From Cryphonectria parasitica EP155 (Eukaryota > Ascomycota > Sordariomycetes > Diaporthales > Cryphonectriaceae), in contig NW_024468913.1 of the NCBI RefSeq assembly GCF_011745365.1, positions 2,418,001-2,482,000 on the forward strand: 64,000 nucleotides of DNA. Reading direction: 5' to 3'. The notes below the pieces were generated by a model. It did not search any database, had not been told where the DNA came from, and worked only from the letters and a program-made list of their open reading frames with translations. Every line of letters starts with the position of its first letter. Position 1 is the first letter of the stretch. Positions 32,450 to 46,000 of this stretch are shown here, in pieces. The translations under genes were made by a program, and so were the position numbers.

Positions 32450-33910
32450 TTACATCTCGTCGCCGCTAAAGTCATCCTGGAAGATGGCCTTGACAAGCTG
32501 CTTCTTGTTAATCTTGCCCATGGCGTTCCGCGGGATGTGATCGACGACCCTGAGCACCTGGGGGATCTTATACGCCACAAGCCGTCCCTTGAGGGCGCGC
32601 CGCATGTCCATGGCGGACCACTTGGCGCCCTCGCCCTCGGGGAAGTTCTCCTTGTTGAGGATGACGACGGCGCCTACTTTCTGGCCCCATTTGCCGCTGG
32701 GGACGGCGACGACGGCGGCCTCGGCGATCTCGGGCAGGGAGAGGAGCTCGCGCTCGACCTCGAGGGCGGAGACTTTTTCGCCGCCGGACTTGATGATGTC
32801 GGCGGACTTGCGGCCGAGGATAAAGAACATGTCGCCGCCGGTCCAGGCCTGGGAGGGGGGTTTGGTGGAGGTGTTGGTGGTGTCGGCGGTGGCGGGGACG
32901 GGACGCCGCACGGCTACGTCGCCTGTCTTGAACCAGCTGCCGCGGCCGTCGGTGGCGGGGACGAACTCGGCTGCGGTGGCGGTTGGGTTGCGCCAGTACT
33001 CCTTGAAGATGGTCGGGCCGCGCAGCTGGATCTCGCCCGAGTGCTCACGGCCATCCTCTCCTTGCTCCTCGCCGGGCGGGATGACCTTGCCTGTGTCGAC
33101 GTCGACCAGGCGCGCCTCGACGGAGGGGAGTGGCCAGCCGACGGAACCATCGACGCGGTGAGAAAAGGACAGGCCGCAGGACAGGGCCATACCGACCTCG
33201 GTCATGCCGAAGCGCTCGAGGAGAACGTTGCCGTGGGAGAGGTCGGACCAGGCGCGCTTGATTGGGGTGGGGAGGGCGGCAGAACCGGAGATGCAGAGGC
33301 GGAGGTTGGAGGGGGAGATGGCGGTGCGGGCGGCCTCCTGGAGGTGTGGGGGCAGGGTGCGGTGGGTGGAGAGGAGGCGGGAGTAGACTGTTGGGACCAC
33401 GGTGAAGAAGGTGATTTTATCCTTGGGATGGGTTGAGTGGTGGTGGTGGTGGTGATGATGATGATGATGGTGGTGGTGGGTGCTGGTGCCGTTGGTCGTC
33501 GTTCCGTTGGTGGTTCCATTGGTAGCATGCCCGTTAACGACGACGCCGCCGCTGCTCGTTGTATGCCCATTCGTGCTGCTGCTGTTGGTGCTAGCAACGT
33601 CCTTCTCGAGGAAAGGCGCGGCAAACCTCCTCCAGACGGCATCCGCGTTGAAAGGGTACAGAAACTCGACAGAGCTGCCAGAAAAGAGAGGCGCGAAGAT
33701 GGCGTTGATGGTGCCGTGGATGTGATGGAGCGGTAGTACGTGCAGCAGCCTGTCACTCGGGGCATACTCCCACGCCTGCAGCAGACTCCTTGCCTGGGCC
33801 GTCATCACGGCTTGGGGGATGAGCACGCCCTTGGGCCGATTGGTCGTGCCAGAGGTGTAGAGCATCATACCTGCGGCGCCTGGGTCGGTGCTTTCTGAGA
33901 GGGTCACGTT

Positions 33911-33953
<43 letters not shown>

Positions 33954-34808
33954 GAGGCGGCTCCCCTGCCGAGGTGCTTGGTGAGCTCGACATGCTTGGG
34001 GGGCGTGACCAGCGGGAGGGAGAGAGTCTCCTCTGCCTTTGTGCTAAAGCGTGCAGAGGAGAGGAGGAGGGAGGCCTCGCTGTGGCCCAGGATGTACTGA
34101 AGCTCTGGTGCTGGAAAGGATGGCGAGAGGGGCACCGCTATGGCTTTTGCTGCGAGGATGGCAAGCCATATCACTGGATACTTTCTTAGCCCTATGAATG
34201 AAGAACATAATCCAGGAGGGGGAAATAGCAGCTCTCTCTGTCTCTCGTCTACAGGTTCCACTCTCTCACTCAAACTCACCTACGTAGTCATAACTGTTCT
34301 CTACCAGAAATGCCACCCTCTCGCCGCTAATGTCCTCCCTGCCGGCCTCCTCTAGCAGCCTGTTGCGGGCCCGACACACGTCGCTGAGCAGCTCACCGTA
34401 CTTAAAGGTCCGCTGCGAGGCTGAGTGCACGGCCACAATCGATTCAGGGTCGTGGCTGGCGATAGCCTCGAAGACCGGCAGCCTCGGGAGCGTCGACATC
34501 GTTGTCGTTGTCGTCGAGGCCATTCTCACACCACTCGCGAAGCTTGAATTGTGTGTGGTACTGCTGCGGCTGCTGCTGCTGCTGCTGCTGCACCCTGGGA
34601 GAGAAGAATGACGGTATGATGTTGCTGCTGCTGCTGGGCTGCCGAGTATTCTAGCCTGCGACGAGGTCACCAACTGCCTCAGCGGTGTTGCTGATGTTGA
34701 TGCTGATGTTGTTATGAAGGAAAAGGAGCTCCTCGATGATGATAAGAACTTGGGTAACGACAGCCTTTCTCTCAATACAAATCGCCAAGACGGAGGGCCA
34801 ATGATCAT
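32450..34808 (-). CDS. Acyl-CoA synthetase, malonyl-CoA synthetase (ACSF3)-like, mitochondrial
   Basis: ATP-dependent acid:CoA ligase of the adenylate-forming superfamily. Exons 34808-34280 and 34191-32450 give 756 residues with an 88-bp intron (GTGAGT...CATAG). The AMP-binding P-loop is MMLYTSGTTNRPKGV. Other core motifs are LPLHHIHGTINAIFAPL, ERFGMTEVGMAL, WFKTGDVAV, GRKSADIIKSGGEKVSALEVE and the catalytic lysine near the end (PRNAMGKINKKQL). The LHHIHG and RFGMTE blocks resemble malonyl-CoA synthetases; other medium-chain ligases are possible. The N-terminus is rich in Arg, Ser and hydroxylated residues without acids, so mitochondrial import is likely. Odd: the protein is about 150-200 residues longer than usual because of a Ser-rich leader, a poly-Gln tract (about 256-270) and a Thr/Asn/Gly-rich insert ending in about 14 consecutive His (near 415-430). 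Confidence 0.9.
33437..33480 (-). repeat. mixed CAC/CAT triplet run coding for poly-His
   Basis: Imperfect GTG/ATG triplets on the + strand, read as CAC and CAT (His) in the acyl-CoA synthetase-like gene. Both synonymous codons occur. Confidence 0.9.
33912..33952 (-). repeat. (CAG)n repeat coding for poly-Gln
   Basis: A pure CTG run on the + strand, about 13 units, read as Gln in the acyl-CoA synthetase-like gene. Confidence 0.9.
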
Positions 34809-36118
34809 TATGAGGAAAAGAAAAGAGAAAAGAGAGAGAGAAGATTACAAAAGAAGAAGGATGAGGTGAGGATCAGTCGAATATATCAATCAATCTGATC
34901 CGAATAGCATGCATGTAACCCGGCAGGGCAAGGGCAAATGCCCGATGCGTGCTTTGCAGTGACCAGGGTACCTTCAATTCCACCCCTGGGGCCGGTTCGG
35001 CTCATGATTTGAGACGCCGAAACGGTGACCGCAGCCAGTAGCGGGTTCAGTGCGCTGCATTTTCCTTGTACACTTTATGTCTTTTAAGTATAGCATACCA
35101 CTTGAGAAGAGAAAGAGGGGGACACATACTACAACTTCATTGCTTTTTCGCTATTTTTATTCTATGAACATCTAGATAATTATTAACTACAGTAGAATTT
35201 TTGGTGATCATGAAATTGTCGCCCTCTGGGTGATCGAAGGTGTATACGTATGCATAATGCGTTCAGTACGCCTGCGGCTGCATCAATAAAAAGCAACACA
35301 CCATGATTCTCCCGAGGTTTCCCCTTCTCTTACCTACCAAATGATCACTATTTTCCTGATGGCCACCTTCTATTTATTGGGGTGCAACATGCATGCACGG
35401 TTTCCTAGCAAGAATCAAGAAGGTGTTCGTGCATGGGATGTTACATAACATGCCTCCCGATGAACCTGGACAAGAGAGGCGAGAATCGAGACTGACAACT
35501 CTCGCCAATATTCCGAAGCGTCGTCAAGAAATATCAACTATAGCCCGACCTGCCGCCAATGGCCACCAATAGAGCCTATCTGCAAGGACCCTGCAGGGTG
35601 CCGGAGGGGAAGTTTGGGAGGGCAAAAAAGGAACATCGACGCGCAAACGCAGCCGATTGGCTTATACGGGCCAAAATAATGTGGTACCCGCCTCCCCTGC
35701 TGCCCCTGTGGCCTGGCTTTTCCTCTCATCGCTTCCCGAGACGCTGGAATATATGGGGTCTTGGGGTGGCTTTTCGGCACCTAGAACTGGACGACCGCCC
35801 AACATTTTTTCCCTCTAGAGTTTTTGTTGGTGATAAGCACGCACGCTTCCGCCGATGGGCAAGGGGATGTTGGAAAAAAAATCAAAAAAAATCGTGCATT
35901 TGAAATTATGCGCTCGTAAAAAAGATCGTCAAGAGACGATGGGTCCTCGTCCGATCTTTTTCTTGACTCGGCATGATGGATATCTGATGTTGATATTTAC
36001 GTGGAAGAGGGCAGCTCCTAAGAATCACTTTTTCTTTGACCAATTTCCATGACACGTGCTTGTCGCTGCTGCGGGTCAGCCTTGCCCGCAGCAACAACCC
36101 AGAACCAACCGATCAATA
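34809..36118. other. 1.3-kb intergenic region, AT-rich centre
   Basis: No supported gene. The stretch around 35080-35230 is markedly AT-rich against its surroundings, and A-runs occur near 35870-35890. Two minus-strand genes flank it, so it holds the synthetase promoter and the 3' end of the next gene. Confidence 0.5.
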
Positions 36119-36403
36119 CTACTTTCTGCTTGCCAAGGTTGAGCTAAGCGTGCCGGCTGTCCTTCGCTTTAGAAGGAACTCCTTCAAGTTCCTGCTCCGG
36201 TCCGCTGCAGATTCGCCTATGCGCCTGGATGATCGTGAAGTGCTGGTATACGACCTGTCTGACGATGTCGGGCTGTGACTCCCACCAGCCCTGACACTGG
36301 AGGCATTTGCTGTCCGCGGGACGGCCGTGCTGGTCATTGTCAAACTTGACCGTGCGCGGCTGAATCCCACGGCTGGGGGTGCCGTGGAATTATAGTTGAC
36401 CCG

Positions 36404-36459
<56 letters not shown>

Positions 36460-38938
36460 GTGGTGGTGGCGCTGGTGGCGACGGCGGTAGTCTCGACATG
36501 GGCGAGTTCCGTGCTGCTTCCTTCGCTGCTGGTGGTGGCGGCATCAACTCTTGGGGCGCGGTCTCGAAGGCGTCGTCTTCGCTTTCGTCGTCGTCGTCGT
36601 CATCGTCGTCATCATCGTCACGATCAGGTCGCGATCGAGGCGTGGATGATTCTTGTACCACCTTCTCTTGGAGAGGCGACAATGTCCTAGGGGCGGCTCG
36701 CTCAGTTGCAGCTTCCTCAGCGGCATTGTCAACGCCTACAGAGGAGGGCTGGTATCTGCTCTGTGCTGAAGACCTTGGTTCGTGATTTGGTCGTGTGATG
36801 GCCGGGGTTTCGGGAACTCGTTCGTAGTGAGGTGCAGGAGACCGGACGTTCTGTGAGTACACTGAAGGCGAAGGCGGGAGGGGCATCAGGAAGTCAACTG
36901 TATCAAACGAGCCGCGAGGATCTCGGGCTGTGCTCTGCCTCGCTGCGTATAACCTGCGCCACGCCGGTGTCGTATTCTCCTTCTTTATGATGCTACTGGC
37001 TTGTGGAGTAGAAGGAATCCTCTCCGGCTCCGATGGCTCAGTGGAAGGAGATGATGGAGCGTTTCGTGTCTCATCATCGGCCGCAACGGGAGGAAGCCCA
37101 TCAACGGCGACTTCCTCAACGTGGGAGTTGTCCTCTATATCTTCATCTCTCTGGTTTGTAGTCTGATCATTTGCCGACAAAGACCTTGTTGCAGAAAGGT
37201 CATGGTCATTTTCCGCCGCCTTCTTACCACGCCTAGATCCAGAGAATGCTTGAATTGGCGGAGGTCCGGGAGATTCAATATGAAGCTGCGGAGAAGATCG
37301 AGACTCGCCAGCGTCCTTCATCTCGATAGCCTCTGGTTCCTGTCCCTCTTCTTCCTCGTTGCCCTCGGGTGCATCTGACATGTCCTCGTCGCTCTCCTCG
37401 GCGGCCGACTCTGATGTAGTAGACTGCGAGTCCCCTAGAGATCGTCTCACGGAGCGTGCTTCTCCCGCATGTGCTTCTAGTATGGCAGCCAGGTTATCTT
37501 TTCGGATCAGTCTCTTGGTATATTGCATCTCCTTTGTGGTTTCATTGTACCATTGGATAGCCGGTAAGATCCTCTCAGCCTTTTTTCTGTCGCATTCTGA
37601 CACATAGATGAGGTATTCTGACGAATGTGCCCTGACATAATCATCATATAGAAATTCGGGAAGTTGTCGGTCGCGCCGCAGCTGGTTCACACTAAGACAT
37701 GCGCTGACGAATTTCCTGCTGTTCTCTGAGTAATCGGCATACGCTGCTTTGAACTCTTCGTACGGGGTCCGGGCAGGCTGCCCTTCCTTTGCTGGAAGCT
37801 GGGCTTGCCTCGTGGCGGGCGACGATGATGGTGATGATTCTCTGTGCTCGGCTATGTGCTGAGCTAGTGGTGGCGCGAATAGAGGTTTGGACGTTGAGGC
37901 TCCCGTGTTGACTGCTGAAGAAGCTGCTGAGGCCATTCGCCGGCCCTCCCACGTGGGTGTGAAACCGGACGGGTCTTGATGAGTTGCAGTACTCGTAGCT
38001 GGACCACCGTATCTCATCCTTGGTGAACCTGTGTGAAGAGATCGCTGAGGGGTACGCCGTGACTCGTATGTGTTAGTCGAGGCACCCGTCGCCATGCTGT
38101 TTTGATTGCTCTCAGGTTCTTGAGGCGGTAGACTCGTCCTGGCGCTGGGTACAACTGCTGATTGCGAAGCCTCCGGGCCAGTCTCCGATGATTGGATCTC
38201 TTCTAACCTACGCCTCCGCTTGGGAGGCGGAGGATGCATGGCTCTCTCAGTCGTACGTGGCGGTGCCTGGGCAGATGGAGGTGTGGGCTCTGGCCTGCCT
38301 GAGCCTGTCGCGACGGCCCGCAAGGCGGCCCTATTGACCGGCAATTCCATGGACTGGCTCAAGAATTCGCGAGGCTCTATCTCAAGGCCATCGCTGTTCA
38401 TGGCACTACTTGTTGGGTCTTCTTCGATGAATGACAAATGGGGCTTCCTCTTTGGTTCAGTGCTGCGCAGAGGCGTCTCGTGTCGTTTTTCTGGCGATGG
38501 TGCTTGCATTTCAGCCTTGCTGATGGACGCTTGCGTCGCAGCAGCGGCGTCCTCTGCGGACAGCTGGGTTTCGGGCCAAGAACACAAGGGCACGCCGTCG
38601 CTCTCGTCATCGCCGTCATCGTCGTTGACCGGACTGGACGCTGCATGTCCTTGCGTGGGCGATTGGGATGCAAATCTTGCATTATCTGCAGCTCTTGAGG
38701 GCGGAGAGGGCGTGTGATCTTCCTGTGAGGGCTCTACATGCTTGCTGATGGCAGAATTCTTGACCTCCTGCAGAACCTGGCTTGGAAGATTGAGCATGCC
38801 ATATTGTCCCTGCTTGAGATGCTTAGACCAGGAGCTGTCGTCATCGAGAAGCTTCTGTTGATCCTTTGGGATTTGCAAATATCGGTGTTTTATGAAGCGT
38901 TCAGACCGGATCAAGTCGTCATCGGGATTGGAAGCCAT
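36119..38938 (-). CDS. Large disordered protein, possibly telomere-associated (TPP1/Est3-like)
   Basis: A single exon from ATG 38938 gives 939 residues. Two segments look folded: the N-terminus (about 8-60; RSERFIKHRYLQIPKDQQKL...) and the middle (about 400-510; YEEFKAAYADYSENSRKF, LPEFLYDDYVRAHSSEYLIYV). The rest is disordered, rich in Ser, Pro, Glu and Asp, with basic KRRRR and RGKK clusters that suggest a nuclear location. The C-terminal part carries an Asp run, a Pro run and a run of about 17 Ala. From memory the two folded blocks recall fungal proteins annotated as shelterin TPP1/Est3-like, but I cannot verify this. The real N-terminus may lie further upstream: a coding-looking segment from 39075 is out of frame with this exon. 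Confidence 0.55.
36404..36456 (-). repeat. (GCA)n repeat coding for poly-Ala
   Basis: A pure CTG/GCT run of about 17 units on the + strand, read as GCA (Ala) near the C-terminus of the putative telomere-associated protein. Confidence 0.9.
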
Positions 38939-40037
38939 CTGCACGCTTGGTCGCGCTGGTCAACGCGAGCGACACGGCTGTTTGGAGATGAGGGGTCGAG
39001 GAAGAACAGCTCAGTCCAATGAAGGTCGGCAGGATTCGTATACAGGATTAGCTGGCAGTGAGTGACCAAGTCCATTCCCTGGCTGGATGCATTCCGTCCT
39101 GGCTATGAAGCCGGCGGTGCGATATGGTAGAAAGGTAGTCAAAAGTCAAATCCAGGATGTCGCAAATGATTGCTGAGAAACGCGTGGTCGAGTGCGCATG
39201 TTCAGTTGAAACCGCGTCTTACAGGGGTCCTCTCACCCACTCACCCGCTGTCATGTGCTCCCGCTCCCGCTCGAGATGACGCAGCACCTTGTGGTCGAGT
39301 GCCCAGAGGCTTGACCCTGGTGCCTGAATGGTCTAGCCCCCCAAATAGACCCCGCGGGCGCTGACACTTGCCTCGCACCTCACAGGGGTCATTAGTGGCG
39401 GTTGCACGCCCCTCTCGGTGCGATTACATAGGGCTTCGTAGCGTGGGAAAGGTAAGGCTATCACCGCCAATACATTCTTGATCTTATAGCCATACCCACC
39501 CACCCACCGCGTACAAGTCCTGCCACCACACCTCTCACGTCGATACCAGAGCACCAGAAACCAGTCACACCCTCCAACTTCGCCCACCGTCTGGTAACTG
39601 CGCTATACAAAGCTGCCCTCTCCCACCCGCTCCGCCTGTGACGTCGTGAGGACATGAAGAGCTCTCGTCCGTCCAGAATGCTGCAAATGTACCTGCGCGA
39701 GCAGTAGTTGTGCCGCTTGGGTTTTGATCCGTCTGACTGTGAGCCTGTCTCCTCCTCCATCCAACACCACCCACTGTTTCTTTCAGCCTACGTCAGGCTG
39801 CATGGCAAGACACAAGATAACTAACGCAGGTTTTCAATGTTTCTCTCTCTCGGCCAGATAGTCGTCTCGTATCTACAGATCATGCGTACACGTTTATAAT
39901 CTCCCTACACAAGTCGACCAGATGTGTACGACCCCGTGTCCCTCAGAGGCTGTAGACGAGTGACGAAGACGCGCGATCACTACACAATAACTGTCAGCGC
40001 GCTCTCTATAGGAGCTGGCAGAGGAGAAGAGACAGAC
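38939..40037. other. divergent intergenic region before FAB1
   Basis: About 1.1 kb between divergent genes. The first 137 bp on the minus strand contain a coding-looking short frame (see findings). The rest shows only short unsupported frames and is the likely promoter for both genes. Confidence 0.5.
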
Positions 40038-43000
40038 ATGGAGCCCAGCACACCGGTCAGGTCGACCCTGGCACCCTCGACTGCCTCCATCGACGATCTC
40101 AGGTCCCGTCGCGACTCCTTCAACTCCATCTCCACCGTTTCTCAAGTCGAGAAGGAACAGCTTGCGCAAGCCCTCGATAAGATTCACACATCGGCCAGTC
40201 AGTCAGACGTCCTGACCACTTTCAACGACTTTACGCCTCCTCCGGCTTCCGTTCCGGCGGACAATCGAGGTTCGCCCACTGAACTCGTACACCATGGCAT
40301 CAGCGGTCTGTATAGCCGTCTCAAAGAGGCCGTCGGTGCAGGTGGCAAGGGGTACATGCCGGATCTGGAATCACCAGAGAGGCTGGATCCTGGGCTAAGA
40401 AAGGGAAAGGCACCTGCCGTCCCTCCGACAGCCCGGAGCGATGGGCTCACAAGCCAAGTCTCAGACCCCTCGCAGGCCACAGCCTCGTCAACTGCATCTG
40501 TGGTACTGCCCGACAGCTACCCATTGGCCCCACAGTCGTCCAAGGCGTCATCGGTAGTAACGGTCAGCACAGCCAAGAGTGCGCCGAGCTTGCCGAAGAT
40601 TGCAAAAGGGGCTGCTCCGGCGGTCGCCGACACAGCTGTTGCGCCTGTCACGGTCAGCGCTTTCAAGGATGATGATGGGCGAGGTGTGACGACGCGCACT
40701 GAAGAGAACGGCCGGCGTCCTTTCACCCAGCTGCCCGAACTCAGGACTACAAGCGCTTCAAGGAGCTCCAGTGTCTATGCACCAAGCGAATCACGACATA
40801 TCAGCGACAGGGTTAAAGAGCGTTCGAGGCGGCAGGACTCTTTCAGCCACGATGGCAGCTCCGATATGGCTCTGAGCCCAACCAGGACGTCTAGCACGGT
40901 GGCAAGTAGGGTTCGCATTCATCAGCCACGTCCTTCGGCAGACAGTTTGAGGAAGCCGGCTGTGATCGACCGCATCAGCCGTTCCAGGACGTCCGTGGAG
41001 GTGCACTCCAGGTCCTCTTCGATGGAAGGCAAGGCTGAGCCAAGCCCCATTAACATGGCGGCGCATGGCTCTGTGCACCATGAATCTTTCCACCATAACG
41101 AGAGACCAGAGAAGCTCTCGAGCGGCCGCGTGCGGATCCCTGGCACGAGGGCTGTGGATGGTCCTGGGACAGTGAGCAAAACCCTCGAGGCCATGAGAAA
41201 GCAGGTCACGAGCAAAGAGTTCTGGATGGCAGATGAGACGACCAAAGAATGCTTTCTCTGCGGCGCACCCTTCTCTGCGTTTCGGAGAAAACACCACTGC
41301 CGGACATGTGGCTGTATCTTCGACTCGAAATGTACATCAAACATCTCTGGCCAGAAGCTGGGATTTCCCGGCACCCTCAAAGTCTGCAAGACTTGTCTTG
41401 ATGTCATCAACAGCCGTTACGAGGGCGATTCTGACGATTCCGACAACGACACCTACCTTCCTGCTATCTTCCGATCCAACCCACTGAAGCAGATTCAAGG
41501 TCCCAAGTTAAAGGTGGATGATGATACAATTAGCATATCGGAGAGGGCTGAGGACTACGATGGAAATAGAATGGCATCAGCCCCCATGATGGCCATCCCG
41601 GCCACGAGGAGGATCATGGATGCGAATAGGCGCTCTGCAGTCCTTGAGATAGACGCTGGCCCGCAACTGAGTCGACCGAGTTCTTCAAGGTCACTGAGGT
41701 CGTTGGCATCAGGTCGGCCGCAGTCAGCAGGTCATCGGCGGCATCTCTCGAAGCACAACTTGCTCGGGAGGCTCAAAGGTTCGCCAGTCCACGACGACTC
41801 CGCTCCGTTCCGCAAGTCAGCCAATGAAGAATTGCAGCGGAAATCTAAGCTTCCTGCTTTCCACGACGACAACATCATTGACCCTGAGCTTGCTCCCTAC
41901 ATGTCTGAGGAGTCCAGCGGGGACGAGCAGCAAATGAGCATTTTCGCCACAATGAACAGCAGCGACATCACTCCTTCGAGTCTCGACCCGGACAAGTCAA
42001 ATTTTGGGCCATTCTTGAGTGGGAGCCGAAGACATAGGGTGATACGAGGCGAGAAGAGCATCAGCGGCCTCAGCATCGTGTCTCGTGCGCAGGATGATAA
42101 TGCCGCCGTCAGCGTTATAAGCCATGGAAGGCCGACGCGACGGAGAAATATGAGCACTACAAGCCAGACTGGATACCACATGCGGTCGCCGCGGCCGCGG
42201 TCGGGAATATTCAAACTGCCAGGCCCTGGAGTGTCAGTTGAATCACTGGCTGTCTTTGATCCGTCGACGCCAGTCGAGCCGACCAAACTGGTGAGGAGCC
42301 GTTCCCTCCGACAAAAGCCTGTGCAAGACGAAGTGCTCCCAGAGGCCAGCCTGCAGCATGTCAAGAAGCTGTTCGGACAGCTCTTGCAGGACGCCGAGGT
42401 CCCAAACCCCTCGGCCTGGGAGAGGGCGTTGATCCCCATCCTCATTCGGTGTTCGAGTGATGTGGATCCTGACACCCGAGTGGGGGATCTGATGGATATA
42501 CGTCACTACGTGAAGCTGAAGAAGATACCAGGAGGCAAGCCTGGAGACACTAGCTATGTGTCCGGCGTGATCTTCACCAAAAATCTTGCTCTGAAAAGCA
42601 TGCCGCGGCGAATTGCCAGCCCGCGCATCGTCATTGTGTCGTTTCCGATCGAGTACCAACGTCACCAGCAACATCATTTTATGAGTCTGCAGCCTGTCAT
42701 AGAGCAGGAGAAGGAGTATCTGCGTATGGTTGTGAACCGTATCATCAATCTTCGTCCTCAAGTACTGCTCGCGCACAAAGCTGTCTCGGGTGTCGCGCTG
42801 CAATACCTCTCCGAGGCAGGCATAGCTGTCGTTTACAACGTGAAGCTGGCGGTCATCGAGGCCGTGTCACGATGTGCCAAAGCGGATATTATCGAGTCGC
42901 TGGACATGTTGGTACTACCAACCCAAGTCGGCCAAGCTGGTGGCTTCGAGGTGAAGACATATGTGAACAATGACTACCCGGGCCGTAAGAAGACTTACAT

Positions 43001-46000
43001 ATTCATATCCGGCTGCATCAAGTCTCTGGGTTGCACCATCGCTCTGCGGGGTGCCAACACCCAAGTTCTTCATAGGATGAAGAAGGTCACCGAGTTTATG
43101 ATCTACGTTGTTTACAACCTCAAGCTCGAGGCAGCGCTGTTGCGGGATCACCTGGTCTACATGGGAACAGACCCAGAGGGTCCACCTGCGCTCACCCCAT
43201 CCAGGCCAGACGTTGACCAGAGCCTCGAGTCATCAGCAAATCTCAAGAACAAGGACGCAGCAGAACCCATCTCAACACAAGAGGAGCCAGCAGGCGAGAG
43301 TCAGCAGAGCAGCCAGCCCAGGTCTGAGGCGGACCCAATGACGGAAAAGACTCAATCTCCTGAGGCTTCACAGCCCTCGCTACCGGAAAAGACGCAAAGC
43401 TTGCTGTCTCTTCACTCGATCCACTCAGGTCATGACAATCACGTGCCTGAGGACGTACCTGCGCCGCAATTCTACAGCGACATGGTCGCCAAGTACAAGA
43501 CGAAACTCTTGTCGGCTTCACCCTTTGTAAAGTTCACGCAGCCCTACCTGCTCATGAAAGCTCGAGAGCAGGAACGTCGCCTGGTCTATCTCAAACGGCT
43601 GCGTGACCAGGATGTCATCGAGGAGCAGGGAGAGAACGAAAAGGCCAAGCCGCAAAAATTCCAGCTCATCAAACCAGAGATGGTACACGCGATTGGACAA
43701 AAAGCCCCTAGACAAATCATGGAGATCCTCCACGCGGTTCATGATGCAGAATACGACAAGGCTCTTTACAATTATCAGACGCAGACACGACAGTGGGAGA
43801 ACTTCATTGCAGGGGCTCTGGATCTCTTTGATCCGTACTCGCACCAGAACATTGTTGTTCTTTATTCCGTCATCTGCACAGATACTAAGATTCCGTGCTC
43901 TGAGCCTGGGTTGATAGCCTTTGGCTTCTACCATGACGACCCAGATGACAACATGGATCCCGACTGCACGCTCGGACAATATATCGAGGATCTTTGTGGG
44001 AGCGCTGAGTCCATTTGTCACGCTAATGGCTGTGACCGGCAAATGGCTGAGCATCACCGTACATATGTCCACGATGAGGCTCGCATCACGGTCTTCATCG
44101 AGAGGAACTCCCCTCTTCCTTTCGATCCCTCCATTTTAAGGAGGGACGAGTTGCCCATGATGGATGATAACGACGTTGAGGACCCCATCTACCTGTGGAG
44201 CTACTGCAAAGTGTGCAAGAAGGACATGGGCTTCGGGCTGCTGTCCGACGTTGCACGCAAGTACTCCTTTGGCAAATATCTCGAGCTGTCATTTTGGGGC
44301 AGAGGCCTCAAATGCTGGCCCGACCTCCAGTGTCCTCATGACTATCAGAAGGAGCACATCCGCTACTTCAGCTTCCATGACACATCGATGCGGGTTCACT
44401 GGGATCCGATCGACCTTCTGGAGATCATCGTACCGCGCGCCCGTCTCACGTGGAAGGTTGATCGGGATCTACGGCTGAAGAACGACATTTTCACCAAGTC
44501 TGAAGAACGTTGGTACCGCTTCATGACCTCTGTCAAGGCGAGGCTCAAGTCCATCCGCATCGACAGCGTGTTGCCCGAGAAAGCCGACAACTGCAAGGCT
44601 GAAGTCGAGAGGCTGACCAAGAAGGCGCAAGAGGATGAGCCCAGACTCATCCGCGAGCTGCAGTCCACATACATCAACTCCAAGTACTACGAGGTCATCC
44701 CTCTCAACGCCGTCATCCGCACAATGCTTGAAAGCGTCGAAGATTGGAACTCGGCCTTTGCTAAGTTCGAGGCCGACTTCTTGTCCGACAAAGATGTGCG
44801 GCAGTTGACTATCATCCAATTAAAGAAGATGTTCTCGGATAACGAGTCCAAGGAGTCGCTTCCGACCTCTACGGATGGCACTAGCGTTGTGTCTGTGGAT
44901 ACGGACGAGAAAGTCTCGCCACCGACGACGCAATCTAGTCTGCTCGAGGGGGATCCTGAGAAAGTTCAAAGCGAGCCAAATTTGCCCTCCACAGACCATA
45001 CCAAGGAGGAGCAGCCTCTGGGCATAGATGCGTCCAATGGAGAAACCAGCGTCAGTCCCCATCAGACTGCTCAAACCGGGCCCGATGTCGAAGACTCGAC
45101 CACTACAGCGGCGCCAGAAACCATATTGACAGAAAGCGGTGACCTTTCCCAAGAAGGCGCAGCGAAATCTGACATTATACATGGGACCAGTAAAGCTGAG
45201 ACATCTGGAGAGCCCTCTCCAGAGGTTGCGCCGCTCGCTGGCACGAAAGAGCCAGAGCACACGCCGGAGCATTCTCAGCCGACGGAAAGCTCCAGTTCTC
45301 CGCCCACAGAGCCCACAGTGAAGGTTTCGAGTCCAGCGCACTCGCCGACCCCGTCGCGCAGCCACTCGAGGCTTGCACCCTTACAGCCAGACTCATCACT
45401 ATCGCTCACTGAGAAGGTGGAGCAGTTACGGCGTCAGCAACAAACAGCCATATCTTCGGATACATCGAACACGACTGGCAAAGCTGAGGCAAACGGTGAC
45501 GCGTCGGCGAGATTGTCGGAACGTGGGTCATCTCGTAGGCCGGGACTGTCTGGTCCGCCGCCTATGACGCGTGCTATCACACAGCCAGTTGGCACCATTC
45601 CCCGTGCGCCTTCTGGGATTGGCAAGCCGCTCCCAGCACTTCCACCCAAGACAGCCGGGTTGCCTACTGAACCAGAGCATCGGCGCATGACCAAAGTCGA
45701 GTCCAATGCCTCCCTCAAAAGTGAGAAGAGCAAGCTCTCCGACCGCTTCAGCATCTCGAGTCTCAAAAACAAGAAGGCGGGCCAGTCATCGATCCCGCGA
45801 TACGTTCACACCCACACGACGAAGAAGAGAGACACCAGGGTATCAAATCTGGCCAAGCATTTTGAGCAGCTGAGCCGGGAGTTTGAAAAAGAGCGCATCC
45901 GGGACCGCAACAAGAGGGCCGCCAAGCTGCAGCCCTCTAGATCGTTCATGCCGCGAACTTCGGCCAAGGCTATAGTGGAAGTCTACGAAGATGTGGACCA

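Noticed and set aside
35040..35230. Possible RIP-mutated transposon remnant (AT-rich)
   Set aside because: AT-richness is modest and short; no terminal repeats or transposase fragments were seen.
39924..40037. N-terminal extension of FAB1
   Set aside because: The frame is open, but the first codon there is GTG; the first in-frame ATG is 40038.
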